A stretch of DNA of 64,000 bases from Bradysia coprophila. Taxonomy: Eukaryota > Arthropoda > Insecta > Diptera > Sciaridae. The notes beneath the pieces are model-generated. The model ran no database searches and was not told where the DNA came from. It saw only the letters and a list, made by a program, of their open reading frames with translations. The DNA lies in contig NW_023503555.1 in NCBI RefSeq assembly GCF_014529535.1, forward strand, positions 8,432,001-8,496,000, in the 5' to 3' direction. The position numbers and the translations under genes are program-made. This document shows, piece after piece, positions 47,220 through 59,370 of this stretch (position 1 is its first letter; every line of letters starts with the position of its first letter).

Positions 47220-48992
47220 TTTCGATTGAAAGTGGAAAAATACTTATGATCATTGAAGTGAAGTGTGCTCTATATATACGACTTTAGAGTGCATGAAGTA
47301 AAGATGCTTTATTTGGAAGACAAATATTTAAAATCGTCAAAGTTATTAATTTGCTTCATTAGTAGGGGTACGTACGGTCTGCTGTACTGTATCATTTGAA
47401 AGGCTTTTCTTATCAGCTTCAAGAAATAGTATTTTTTTCCTTGACTTCAGCTTCTTTGCAATTAAAACTTAAATTACGCTGGGCAAAAAACTCAGAGCTT
47501 GCGAAAGCTTATCAAAGCACACAACAGATGCATGCATATGATTTTTTTTGGCTTAGCACGGCAGAAGAATCAGGGGATCAATGTTCAGCTCAGTAAGGTC
47601 ACCTAAAAAGAAAACTGTAGACTGTTGAGGAGGCAACGCGGATAAAGATATTCGGTTAGGGCACCATCATTTGACATCCGTTTGCTCTTCATGTGCTCGC
47701 TAATTTCTATTTCGATTTCATTCCGACAAAACGAATTGAGGATACTATCGAGCTGCATCACGGCAGAGTAAACTAGGCAGGAGCCGTCGATTTGACGAGG
47801 GATCTAAATGCATACGCAGGCTTTTGATTTTGGTAAACGCTTACTAATACAAATGTATGAAACCATAGCGCCGCTTCTAGCACGAACACTAACTTTACCA
47901 ACGTTAAAAAGCCTCCAAATTTTCAAATAAGAAGGGTCTATTTTGATTTTGATATTTCTTATGTTCATGTTAGAAGCAGAGCTGTGATGAAACGAATACG
48001 TAAACGATTGTAACGGGTTACTCCTTTGAATGTATTTGCATCCTCTGCTCCTGCCTGGTTTACTTTACTCTGCCATGCTGTGGCTACATTGATTGAAGAA
48101 TTATTTAAGACGTTCAACATTCAATATCGCCAAGAAACACACGCAAAATCTTTTACTTCATATATTTGAAAAGTTATGGACGTCTTGTTACATTTATAGG
48201 GTATGCATGAATTACTTGTCGTTCGCAGATAATATAGTTGCTTTTCTTTTCCACATTCGTTTCCATACTACTTCGACCTATATTCCATTCGTGTTACCAG
48301 GAAAGGAGAATAAAATCCGTTTGAACAGAGCTTATCTCGGCTCACATTTAACATTGTACTTTCTCAGTAATTGTGCCAGAAATACATTTCGGCAAATGAT
48401 TTCTTGGTATATTATAATTCGTGTGTGGCCTTCAGAGGAAATTACCGAAAAAGTTTTTTTTTTAGAAAGATGCGGACTGCAACAGCAGGTTATTGTGTAT
48501 GCTCAAATACGTTGTTATCGCGATCGCGTTGTTATTTTACTGCTTACAGAATTGGGCAAATAAAATTCAGGGACGCGATGAGCAAATCAACACTAGAATG
48601 ATCGAGTCTATGGGTCTAAGGATCACTTCTAATGATCAAAGTATTTTTTAGAGATGAAAGGAATAGTACATACCATTCCGAACGCATGCTAAAGGGCTAC
48701 TTTTTTAGAAAATCAGAAGTTTCTAGCATGAGTCGGAGATGAGTTCTGGAATCGAATCCGTTAAAAAGAAATCTGTTATCGTAGGAAGTATACTATACAG
48801 TGTGCTGGCAAAAGAGCGACAAAGTAGCGATATCTTAGAAGGTAGAAGTTGTAATTTGTTTCCCGATGGTAGAAAATAGGAAATTTGAATAAGAGCGAAT
48901 TCGGACTAGTTGAAATATCGGATTTCAAATCTTGTACTTCAATTTTTTTAACATTGATTTTATTGTATAGAAGAATGTAGTTTAGAAACTAA

Positions 48993-49520
48993 GGGTCCAG
49001 GTAGCTCAATCGGTAGAGCATAGGACTCATACCCAAGAGGTCCCGGGTTCGACTCCCGGTGCAAAAATGCTTGCCTGGTTTTATTCTAATCACTTGGTGA
49101 TTAAGCACTCGCTATTAGTTATCTAATGGCTGTACGACCGTAACAAAGTCGCAAATTTCAAAGAAATCCAATATTCGATTTCTTCGCAACAATCACGCCA
49201 TATTGACATAATGTCAATGACACAATTCACAATATACAACAGACTGTAGGATAAGCGCCATCTATGATCGACTAGTCGCTCATTGGGAAAATGCATGAGT
49301 CATTAGTGATGGTTGTGGTCTTCGCATACTACTCGTGGCTCAGAGAATTCACAACGTATGGGACGTTTACACGGTCGATTTGTGAGCTATCTGAGTCCGA
49401 AGAGATATGATGAAAAATCACAATTCATATGATCAAGTGACTTGTGCAATAGCACAACAGGCCCACTAGAGGCTTAGGTGCTGGGCTAACCCCCTTCCCA
49501 TCTAATCCAATCCAATCCAA
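48993..49520 (+). mobile_element. tRNA-derived SINE, unit B copy
   Basis: An exact repeat of the element at 32027-32554, carried along by the segmental duplication and not an independent insertion. The B box is at 49046-49056. Confidence 0.7.
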
Positions 49521-50904
49521 GGGTAAAATCTATTACAATTTAGTACTTTTCTTCATCAAAATTCTGCTGTCACTGAATTATTTTTTCATTAACAAACTTC
49601 ACTGCAGTGACATTTCATGGGAATGAATCAATGTGAAGTTGTTACACGAAAAAATAGTACAGTGAGAATGAAGTACTGTAAAAAAATGTGGGGCCAACCG
49701 ACTAGGCGAATAAAGGACCATATTACATAGAAAAGATGAATAGCCAGCCATATGTGACAGGTTAACAATAAAAAAATTTTGTTCATTCATTTGAATAAGA
49801 ACGTTTACGTTGAAGAATGATATCTATAAAGCTTTAGCTAATTCGAAAATAATAGTTCGGCGATCCGGGTAAGCTCGTTTGAATCGCCTTTCAATTCTAA
49901 GAAATGGATATCTTTTAATTTTTCGGTTAGTTTCCCAATTTCGGAATTAACATTTGAAAAGTCAGTGCATGTCAAGGGGTCCTGAATTTTTTTTTCTGTG
50001 ACAGCTCGAGATAGACATGTTTCTAAAAGTTGAAGTGTTGCAGGAATATAGGCCTATGGCAGACCTTTATAAAGAGTATAGTCATCGGTAAGTGCCGCCA
50101 CCCGTTCTGGACTTATGACTAAAATATGGTAAATGTTTGGACAGTTCTGCTGGCTTGCAACAGCATCTATCCGCGGAACTGACTATAGGGTGTTGTAGCT
50201 GAACTCACACTCTTTAATTCCACGTATAACACACCCCAGTCCAGTAGTGTCAAACAAAATCAAAATTACATGCTCAGCACAAAATTGTCCTGAACCGTGA
50301 GACCACCGGTTTTGAAAATATTGCTTCTCCTTCTTCGTAGCAGGTGGAAAACCTCATTTATTCGACCACATAAAATGAACAGAAACTCAATTGCTTGCAC
50401 CGAATAGGGAGTTATTGTAAAGCAGAGATGCACACCGTTCACTTCCAGTCAATAAATGGTCAAGATGTACTTTGCACTTCACAAAAGGTACCAACAGTTC
50501 CCAATTGAGTGAAATGTATGGAAAATCGAGTTCTTTTACAGAAGTATTTTCTTCTGTGGAGTTTTTAACTGTTTTAAGTGAAGGTCTTAGGCCATATTTT
50601 TAAAACACATTTTTGATCGATGCTCCACAAGATAAAAATAACACAAGAGACGTGCATCTTCTGCAATTTATCCCACCTTATCTGGCTTAGTGTGGGTGCA
50701 GTTAAATGTTACCATTTTTTTGTTGTTCAATTGCAGTCATTTTCTGGGTACCGAAAAGATTCTCTTTTGTTCATGGACAGACTTCATTTTATTTATTAAA
50801 TTGTTTGTGCTGCAACAGGTTCGTTGTCTGCATTTGGTGCTTCCTTTCTGAATTAAAATTACCATTCAAATACCATTCGACTTATTGATTGTATTGAACT
50901 TTTC

Positions 50905-53452
50905 TTATCCAACCAATGTCTTTAAAAGGCTTGGATTTAACCACATTCCCACTGCGGTTCCTAATGGTGCTGTTTGTACTATAATCGATAAAAAGATTCA
51001 ACAAAATTTTCGACATTCAGAAGAGGTATAAAACGCTTACGTTCAATAGGTTTATCGTATCCCCGACAGAAAACTTCGTCGGAGAGTAGCTCAACATCTG
51101 TAAAGTGAATTTCATAAACGCCTCCGTTACAGCTCGCACCACCAATCACTCCTAAGCGCTGAATTTTGGGATCGTCTCCTTCAAGATACGTCGTGCCATT
51201 ATACTTCTTCGAATTATTCAATGAGGATATACTTTGGGTCACAAAGGATCACCGGATTTGGTCATTTGATTAAACATATTGACGTGAAGAAACTTACGTA
51301 AAATTAAAGGTTTGATTGTCGGCAGCCTTGGTAAAACAAATATTTTTCAGATCCCATCTAAAAGCAGATTTTGGTCATTATTAAACGAACATTTGCTTAT
51401 AGTGTCAGTCTTTGTTACTTAGTGGCATATGGAAGGTATTTAATGTATCCACCAACCGTCATATAATACCCAATGGAATCATCTTTAAATTCAATTTCGT
51501 CACCATCGCGTTCAGCTAAGTTAATATAACAAATCTGCTCAGAATAAAACTCAGACTTTACTCTCAAAAAGTTTACCTTTCCGAACAATTTTAGTGAATT
51601 TTTCGTCTTCTTTGTAATCGTTGCTGTAGATGTTGGTCCAATAAATTTCACCTTCAGGGCCAAACATAAAGTAAATAGTACCAATCACAGCATATGTTTG
51701 TCCACGAAATGTATCACCGTTGTCCAAATCGTATCTGAAGATTAACGTGAACCCATAAAACATGTGTTCTCTTCGACCGATGCTATTTTCCCCTAATTCT
51801 TATTCCTCAATTGTTCGAATCATTGAGGTCAACACAGACTAAAGTTATGAACGGTCGAAACATTCGGAACATCAGACTAAAAAAGCGCTTTATTTACAAT
51901 ATGCCAACACTATAGTGCCTCAATGACTTAAGGTGATAATGGATGGTGACGCACGGGCTTTTTGGCTTCACATAAAAGACATTAGAGAACTTTAGCAAAT
52001 CACACAATAATGACAAAACCAATAATTTCCAACAATAACGAAAACGATATTGACACGGAAAAATTTTATCATTGTGAATGAGGCGGGATGGGTAAATATG
52101 TTCACAAATCATGGTGTGTTATGTGGTGGTAGAATTCAGACTTTAACAAAAATTAAATTCAAAAAGAAAAAATATTTTTTCGGGTGTCTATATAAACTGT
52201 GGCAATGCGATAGCTAGTAATTTCGCGCCGCGCATTTTGTATCACAAATGCCGGTATCCCAACTGAGATACACGCATTTTCGTATCAGATATATACCGAT
52301 TTCCCGACCTAGAAAATGCCGATTTTCCTTTGACTTATACCGGGATACCGGTATCCCAATTGAGATACACGAATTTTGTATCACAGATGCTGGTATCCCA
52401 ACTAAGATACACGCATTTTGTATATCACAGATGCCGGTCTCCCAACTGAGATACACGCATTTTGTATCAGTGATAATACCGGTATCCCGAACTGGAAAGT
52501 GTCGATTTTCCTTTTATTTATACCGGGATACCGGTATCCCAATTGAGATACACACATTTTGTATCACGGATGCCGGTATCCCAACTGAGATACACGTATT
52601 TTGTATCGGAGATACCGATATCCCGACCTAGAAAATGTGGATTTTCCTGACTTATACCGGGATACCGGTATCCCAATTGAGATACACGCATTTTGTATCA
52701 CAGATGCCGGTATCCCAACTGAGATACACGCATTTTGTATCAGTGATACCGGTATCCCGAACTAGAAAGTGTGGATTTTCTTTTTATTTATACCGGGATA
52801 CCGGTATCCAAATTGAGATACACGCATTTTGTATCACAGATGCCGGTATCCCAATTGAGATACAGGCATTTTGTATCACGGATGCCGGTATCCCAACTGA
52901 GATACACGCATTTTCGTATCAGAGATACCGGTATCCCGACCTAGAAAATGTGGATTTTCCTTTTAGTTATACCGGGAGACCGGTATCCCAACTGAGATAC
53001 ATGCATTTTTTATCACTGATGCCGGTATCCCAACCAAGACACACGCACTTTCGTATCAGAGTTACCGGTATCCCATACGGCAGTGTATAGAAAAGTTCAA
53101 CCCGAAAGATTATATTTTTCTATTTGAATTTAATTTTTGTTAAAGTACTTTCACAAGAAAATTGGAATTCTACCACTACGTAACACACCATGATTTGTGA
53201 ACAACTGGCCTCATTCACAATGATAAAATTTTTCCGTGTCAATATCGTTTTCGTTATTGTTGGAAATTATTGGTTTTGTCATTATTGTGTGATTTGCTAA
53301 AGTTCTCTATTGGTCACTCACTCAAATTCGTATTCCATACTCTCGTTCGACAATTTTTTTAAATGCACTTCTCGAACAGCGTCACTGAGTTGAGCACCTA
53401 AGGTTACCCCGAAAATAATTGGAAAAATTGCGAAAACACCCAGGTGGACCAT
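50905..53452 (-). CDS. Unrecognised secreted protein, 236 aa, six exons
   Basis: Exons: 53322-53452, 51577-51734, 51419-51515, 51298-51357, 51041-51231, 50905-50978; all GT-AG, with continuous phase over 711 nt including stop. Exon 1 encodes a hydrophobic leader (VFAIFPIIFGVTLGAQ) typical of a signal peptide. The mature protein has YDLDNGDTFRGQTY early, four N-glycosylation sequons (NQT, NFT, NNS, NGT), three cysteines (135, 183, 204) and a mildly hydrophobic end LLKTLVG. I do not recognise a domain. The gene model is supported by two diverged paralogs at 55424-56009 and 56645-60731 that keep the same exon borders, and by strong conservation of exon 1 at 60601-60731. Intron 1 holds a 1.3-kb foldback element. 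Unit A has a copy without exon 1. Confidence 0.75.
51984..53308. mobile_element. Foldback element with satellite core, 1,325 bp
   Basis: The element begins AGAGAACTTTAGCAAATCAC and ends with its reverse complement; the arms are about 200 bp each (51984-52190 and 53100-53308). Between them lies the 42-bp-unit satellite. ATT flanks both sides (51981-51983, 53309-53311) as a 3-bp duplication. The paralogous intron at 60590-60600 reads gacattcgtcactcac without the element, giving an empty-site comparison. No transposase is encoded. The organisation recalls Drosophila FB elements, where tandem repeats lie in inverted arms, but here the array is central. Confidence 0.85.
52246..53075 (+). repeat. 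42-bp satellite with higher-order structure
   Basis: The basic unit reads ATGCCGGTATCCCAACTGAG then ATACACGCATTTTGTATCAC. Every two or three units it alternates with a variant block containing GGTATCCCGACCTAGAAAAT and TTATACCGGGATACCGGTA. About nineteen GGTATCCC motifs are present. A 42-bp period keeps plus-strand frames open, giving spurious frames of 127 and 151 codons. The right breakpoint of the segmental duplication falls in this array. Confidence 0.9.
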
Positions 53453-55423
53453 TATGACTAACGTCTCAAAACTAACTGAGGAAAATACGGTTATAATGGT
53501 CGCAGCTCATGCTCCAAAAGAAGATTAATGAAGAAACAGGTTCGTCCTCTAATTGAGTTACCTAGCCAGTAACAAATTAACCTATATGCAAATTAAATAT
53601 TGGCAAAAGATACACATCGCCATCCAGTGAAGGTTATTTAAGTTCTACATAACGAATGTTGTTGTAGTATACAGGCACACAGAACAAATTAGTGGCCAAA
53701 TTGTCTAATGGTTGAGCACTGATGAAAGAAATGCGTAATGTTAACTTTCTTGGCTGCTAGATCCCGTTCGCTCCCAATTGTACGGGAGGGCTCAGTGGTT
53801 ACGTAATAGCCTTCCACCAAAACGATCCAAAATGATGAAGTAATCGATCGCTTGTTAGACAATTCCTCATGGAATATTTCTAGCGATTATATCGCATTAA
53901 TAACGTTCTAAAGTTCACTCCAGTTCAATATGTACTCAATATATGGGTGCGACATTCCTGCTACAGAGTATTTATGGATCGCAGTGTGTACGGATTGCTA
54001 TACAATAAGGCACTTCAAGCAAAAATGCTTCGAGTGACAGCTGCCACTCGAACCACTTAGAGTACTGTTTTTTATGATTTTTTTTCAGGTTTTATCACAG
54101 TTTTCACTATATTTAAAGTACCACTCATGCTTGAAGTTATCCAGTAGCCATAGAACATCCCGTGTCCATGAAAGGTGCAGGGGATGTCTTGGGTGATTTG
54201 GAAAGTTCTTGATACCCAGATTACGAAAAGTTCGGGTGCCAGGCTGAAATCCTGTCAGTTTTCGAGAAAAGAGGGGGGGAAGTTTGGAGTGCAGTGCTTC
54301 AGTTTTTGACCATTTTGGTCCACTTCAAACCAAATTAAAGCAGATATTAGTAATGGAATCGACAGAGAATTGAATTTTTAGATTTCACAGGGTGTGCAAA
54401 AATGCGGTCAAAGTCAGAAAATATTTTTTAACACCAATATTTTCACTGTTTTTTTTCACATTTCAGGTAGAAATAATATTTTTTGATCATTATAATGTTC
54501 TCAATTATTGTTGCCCGGAAAATTCTCTATGAATATAGGGCGTTTCAAATGCAATAAAGGTTATAGGGTGGTTCTGAATATGGTATATATTGTGCTTACT
54601 GAGGAACAGTGATTTTTATTTCTAACCCATATTATGACAGTTTTGTATAAGGATTATAATGGAATTATATTTATTTGCAATGATAAGTAATGAGTAACGA
54701 ATTGCTAGTGGCATTGGCATCTAAGACAAATCTTTTCGTAGGGAAATACTCAAAAAAAAACATCGAAGTCTCATCAGTCTGATCACTTTTTTCATCTAAT
54801 TGTCATTTCAATGCAAGAAGTGTACTGTTAAAATGTCTTATTATTTATTTATTTGATAGCGCCGATATTTCTTGGAAGTAGAGGCATTCCTGAAGCTTTT
54901 CTGACAGTACAGGGTGTACCTTAAAGTTACGAAAATAACCATTTTAACTAGTTGCAAATATGCACCATGCTCTTAACTTGGAAACAATACCATACCATTC
55001 TTCGGTCATTGGTAGACAATGAATGCCTAACTCTATATCCGACCTATTTGGTGCTTGATGAATCTTAAGTCACATATAGAATTAGATCATTGTTTAGATT
55101 ATAATATGGTCGGTCAAAGCTTATTTTTTATTAAATTCTTTGTGTTGGAACAGGTCATTTATATCTGCATTTATTGGTTCAGTTACGAATTAAAATTACC
55201 AGTCACGAACCGTTCGCATTGCTGCAGTGTTATGATAAAACATAGTACTTATTGCATTTGATTTAATAGTATCTTTTGTATTCAACTGAAATATATCAAT
55301 TTTCCAATGAAATAAAAAAAAGCTCAGCGCTTTCGAAAGCTCTACAAAGCACACAAACAATGCGATACGTCGTTTTATCTTAAAACAGCAGTTATATGAC
55401 TTAGTATATTAAAATCTATTTTT
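53453..55423. other. Intergenic, little recognised
   Basis: Upstream flank of the secreted-family gene, including 53453-53500, which is similar to 60732-60780. The stretch 55140-55330 resembles the 3' flanks of paralogs near 33840 and 56310. A weakly tRNA-like segment near 53695-53780 is too poorly paired to call. No other gene is recognised. Confidence 0.4.
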
Positions 55424-56009
55424 TTATCCAACCAACGTCTTTAAAACCGTTGGAGCTATCGATACCCCACCTCCACCGACCGCGGACGAAATTATTGATC
55501 CACCTATGAATTCTGTTGAAGAAATTATGAATAGATTAAAGAAGTTATAAAGGCAGCAACTTACCTAGAAAGAATAATTTGTATCCGTCACAGAAAACCT
55601 CATTGGATAGCAGATGAATATCTGTCAACTGTATTTCATATGGATCTTCATAATCGCCCCAGCTATCAATCACTTCAAAGCGCTGGATTTTGGGATCGCC
55701 TGCCTCGAGATGCGTGGTCCCATTATATTTTTTCGAATTATTCAATGAGGATATTCTTAAGGTCACAAAGGATCAACCAATTAGGTCATTTGATTAACTT
55801 ATTAAACTGAAAAAACTTACGTAAAATCAAAGGTTCGATTGTCGGCAGCCTTTGTAAAACAAATATTTTTCAGGTCCCATCTAAAAGCAGATCGATTGTT
55901 GATTAAACAAACATTTGCTTACAGTGTCAGTTTTGTTACTCAGTGGGATAAGGTTCAAAAGTAAGGCATCCATCTTCGTGGATATCGATTAAGTCACCAT
56001 CTGGTTCAA
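55424..56009 (-). pseudogene. Secreted-family paralog lacking exons 1-2
   Basis: Exon 6 (55424-55512), exon 5 (55565-55755), exon 4 (55821-55880) and exon 3 (55940-56009, 27 nt shorter but in frame) align with the intact gene and keep splice signals. The last exon ends in VLKTLVG like its paralog, with a Gly-rich stretch before it. Homology stops at about 56041, in the intron before exon 3; exons 2 and 1 are not found before the next paralog begins at 56.6 kb. The remnant is therefore probably a non-functional 3' fragment. Confidence 0.7.
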
Positions 56010-56600
56010 CTAAGTTAAAAATAAAGTTTATTAGAAGGAGGCTGCGACTAGAGATGAGCGGGTTGAGATTTTTTCAAAATCCGACCGAACCTGACGCGAC
56101 CCGTTATCCGTTTTTGAAACCCGACATGTCAAAACCCGATAGTTTTTTTTTAACTGACCCGAACTCAACTCGCTAGCTGAGTTACAGATCATGAAAAAAA
56201 TTCAGAGAAGGATCAGATACGATTTTTTCAAGCGTGTTCGTGGGGTCACTGCAGTTCAAAATCGATTCACAGACAAACAGACACTAAATTGTTAGTATGG
56301 GAACTGGTCATATGTCTGCATTTGTTGTTTTTTTTACGAATTAAAATTACCAATCACGAACCATTCGTTTTGCTGCTTCTGTGTTATAAGCCAAAAAAAC
56401 AGCATCGCGTTTGTGTCTTTGATTACATAAAGAGCTTTAGAATTTATAAGCTTATTTTGTATTCCACTGAAATTTTCCACTTTTTTATTGGAATAAAAAA
56501 AAAAAACGCAGAGCTCCAAAGCTCACAAACAATGCGATACGGCGTTTTACCTTAAAACGGCAGTTAAATGACTTTGTCTATTTTTTTTTATCCAACCAAC
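56010..56600. other. Spacer between two decayed paralogs
   Basis: The segment 56045-56170 is rich in AACCCGA/TCGGGTT-type motifs (ccgaacctgacgcgacccg) of unknown nature. The stretch 56300-56600 matches the 3' flank of the other paralogs (tctgcattt, acgaattaaaattaccaatc). No gene is seen. Confidence 0.4.
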
Positions 56601-57654
56601 GTCTTTAAGAATAGATTAAATCAGTTATAAAGGCAGCAACTTACGTAGAAGGAATGATTCGTATCCCCCACAGAAAACCTCATCGGATAGCAGCTGAATA
56701 TCTGTCAACTGTATTTCATATAAATCTTGTCTACTGCCCCAGCTATCAATCACTCCAAAGCGTTGGATTTTGGGATCGCCTGCCTCGAGATGCGTGGTCC
56801 CATTATATTTATTCGAATTATTCAATGAGGATACTCTTTAGGCCACGAAGGATCAACCAATTAGGTCATTTGATTAACTTATTAAACTTAAGAAACTTAC
56901 GTAAAATTAAAGGTTTGATTGTCGGAGCCTTTGTAAAACAAATATTTTTCAGGTCCCATCTAAAAGCAGATCATGTCCGGAGCGATAGCGGAGGACTTGA
57001 CGCAGTCTACTTTCAAAAAAAGAACGAAGAAAATTTTTTGAGACGCGGCAACTATATATAGGCGAGAATTTAAGTTTCTTTCCTTTGGCCTGTATCACCA
57101 CAAATCCTATTCTATCTTATTCGCGCTTCAAATACGAGCAAAACGAGCTATCACTCGACTATGTAACTTTAAAATTGCCGGAGATACATCGTTTTGAAGT
57201 TGGTCATTTTGATAGAAAATGCACCAAATTAACGTTTTCCAAACAATCAAAATCTTTCAACTTACTCTGTATGTTTCTGTCTATCTGTCTATCTATCGAC
57301 GGTCGATCTCGGAAACTAGTCAGCCAATCTCCATGAAATTTTGCAGGAACCTCAGGGTGGGCATAAAAATGAAAATGTGATACGCCACTACCCCAGGAAA
57401 AACCAGAATTTTGTTTTATTGGCCTTGAAGTGGTTTCTGAGTGTGGTTTTCGAGGGTCGGGAACGCGTTTTCAGCTACAGCTTTATTAAAACCTGCAGGG
57501 TCGTGTGACCCATCAAATGAAAGGTATTCGCCACACGAATCGAACAAAAAAATAATTAGAAAAATTGGTGCAGATTTGGTTGAGCTAGAGTGGTCAGAGT
57601 GACCAAATTTTGAGCTACTCGAGCGTAGGATGAAAGGACTAATATTTTTTGGCT

Positions 57655-57950
57655 TATGAGAGATAGAGATTTACTTTCTTCGGCAAAGTCTCAGAGTTTT
57701 ACGAGTAGAACACATTGGCATATGTGAAAAATGTCGAAAGTTGGAAATGGGTGGGTCAATTATGTTTTTAGAGGTATTTCTTGAATGGTGGCAGATAGAG
57801 AGTTACTTTCTTCGGCAAAGTCGCAGAGTTTTACGAGTAGAAAAGAAGGGCATTTGCGAAAAATGTCGAAAGTTGGAAATGGGTGGGTCAATTGGGGTTT
57901 TGGAGATATTTCTTGAATGGTGGCAGATAGAGAATTACTTTCTTCGTCAA
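57655..57950 (+). repeat. About 131-bp tandem repeat, two to three copies
   Basis: The blocks gaaaaatgtcgaaagttgga and aatgggtgggtcaatt recur at about 57729 and 57859; ttactttcttcggcaaagtc recurs at about 57671, 57802 and 57937. Non-coding. Confidence 0.75.
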
Positions 57951-58340
57951 ATTTTCGAATTTCGTCAAATTTTCGATTTTCGTTAAATTTCGTCAAATTT
58001 TAGAATTTTCGTTGAATTTTCGAATTTCGTCAAATTTTCGATTTTCGTCAAATTTTCGAATTTCGTCAAATTTTCAAATTTCGTCAAATTTTCAAATTTC
58101 GTCAAATTTTCAAATTTCGTCAAATTTTCGAATTTCGTCAAATTTTCGAATTTCGTCAAATTTTCGATGTTCGTCAAATTTTCGAATTTCGTCAAATTTT
58201 CGAATTTCGTCAAATTTTCGAATTTCGTCAAATTTTCGAATTTCGTCAAATTTTCGAATTTCGTCAAATTTTCGAATTTCGTTAAATTTCGTCAAATTTT
58301 CGAATTTCGTCAAATTTCGTCAAATTTTCGATTTTCGTAA
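57950..58340 (+). repeat. 18-bp satellite, about 21 copies
   Basis: The unit is AATTTTCGAATTTCGTCA with occasional variants (ttttcgattttcg, ttttcaaatttcg). Because 18 is a multiple of three, open frames occur on both strands (NFRISS and TKFENL repeats); these are not genes. Confidence 0.9.
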
Positions 58341-58380
58341 AATTTTTGAATTAAAACTGTAAACTGTTATAAAAAGCACT

Positions 58381-58720
58381 GTTGATTACACTTCTAAAAC
58401 GACTGATATCCCAACAAAAATCTCTTCGAGAAAAGTGTGACGCAGTCTTTGAAATACAATTTCTAAAATGAATGATATCGCTAGAGTTGACGCTTTCAGC
58501 TTCGTTACGCAAAAATTAAATTTTACACCCAATTAGTTCAAACAAGCTGGCTTAGTTTTTCTCATCATCTGCCAAATAATTTTTACCAAAAAAAATTTGA
58601 CTGGAAACAACCAAAATTTTACCAAAAAAATCTGCGTCGCATGCGGCAGATAAATTTTCTTGCTGGTCTGTTCCTGAACATTTGCCACTTTGCGACGCAG
58701 ATTTTTTTGGTAAAATGTAA
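58381..58720. mobile_element. Truncated foldback element, left half
   Basis: The left arm (from about 58400, cccaacaaaaatctcttcga) and the central hairpin with CTGCGTCGCATGCGGCAGA and TTGCCACTTTGCGACGCAG are present. Only about 25 bp of the right arm (ttttttggtaaaatg) follows before homology ends. The reverse-complementary half of the same family lies at 62060-62340. Confidence 0.7.
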
Positions 58721-59370
58721 CCTTAAACAAACAAACACAAAATGTTACAACACAACAACCCAAATACCATCGAAGCTTACAATGAAGGTCCATTATGATG
58801 CACTAAAAAGTTGGCAAAAATAGCAGATGTTTGGTTAGTCCACAATGGCCAAAAGCTACACAAATATCAGAATCAAAATATTGATCGCGCCAGAATAATT
58901 GTGACAAATCGAACGGTATATCAACAAAATTTGACAGTTCACAAATCACAGCTGTTCCGAATACTCAGTGCTTCCGAAAATTAGTCGTCGGTGATGTTAG
59001 TGCTGCCAGTTTCGAATAGTCATTTTTGTGTGATGTAATTATGCGCAAATAATGTAAGACGTGAGAATCAAATTATACACCTTTCCTTAGCCAATACTGT
59101 GTAAGTGAAATATTTCTTTTATTCCCAAGAATTAACAACACTCTAGTTGATTCGAAAAAAATAACCTGAAAAATGTTCGAAACTCGCAACACTGCATAGC
59201 CGAATCAGCTGAGTTCTTTCGAAGTTTGACACTAAGTCAATGTGCCGTTCTGAAATAATTTAGCCGCCGCTGATCCCTTACCAGTCGGCGCACCGCCGCC
59301 GACTATTTTAAAACCGGCACACACCTCTAATTTTCGTCAACTTCCGACTTAACTTCTAAAACGACTGATA

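Larger units (their letters stand above)
35473..52429 (+). repeat. Segmental tandem duplication, unit B (16,957 bp)
   Basis: This is the second copy of 18505-35463, offset by 16,968 bp at its start and 16,966 bp at its end because of two single-base deletions. All repeats of unit A recur here, including the MITE at 35869-36102, the nested element near 41949-43363, the 30.8-kb MITE near 47759-48077 and the SINE. The right end runs on into the rest of the satellite and foldback element, which unit A lacks. Confidence 0.95.

Noticed and set aside
52248-53090. Plus-strand frames of 127 and 151 codons
   Set aside because: They are products of a 42-bp satellite whose period is a multiple of three.
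53695-53785. A second tRNA-like segment with GGTTGAGCAC and CCCGTTCGCTCC
   Set aside because: No cloverleaf can be formed convincingly and box spacing is wrong; left as unclassified.
57983-58362. Frames of about 94-116 codons on both strands
   Set aside because: They are produced by the 18-bp satellite and have no non-repetitive content.
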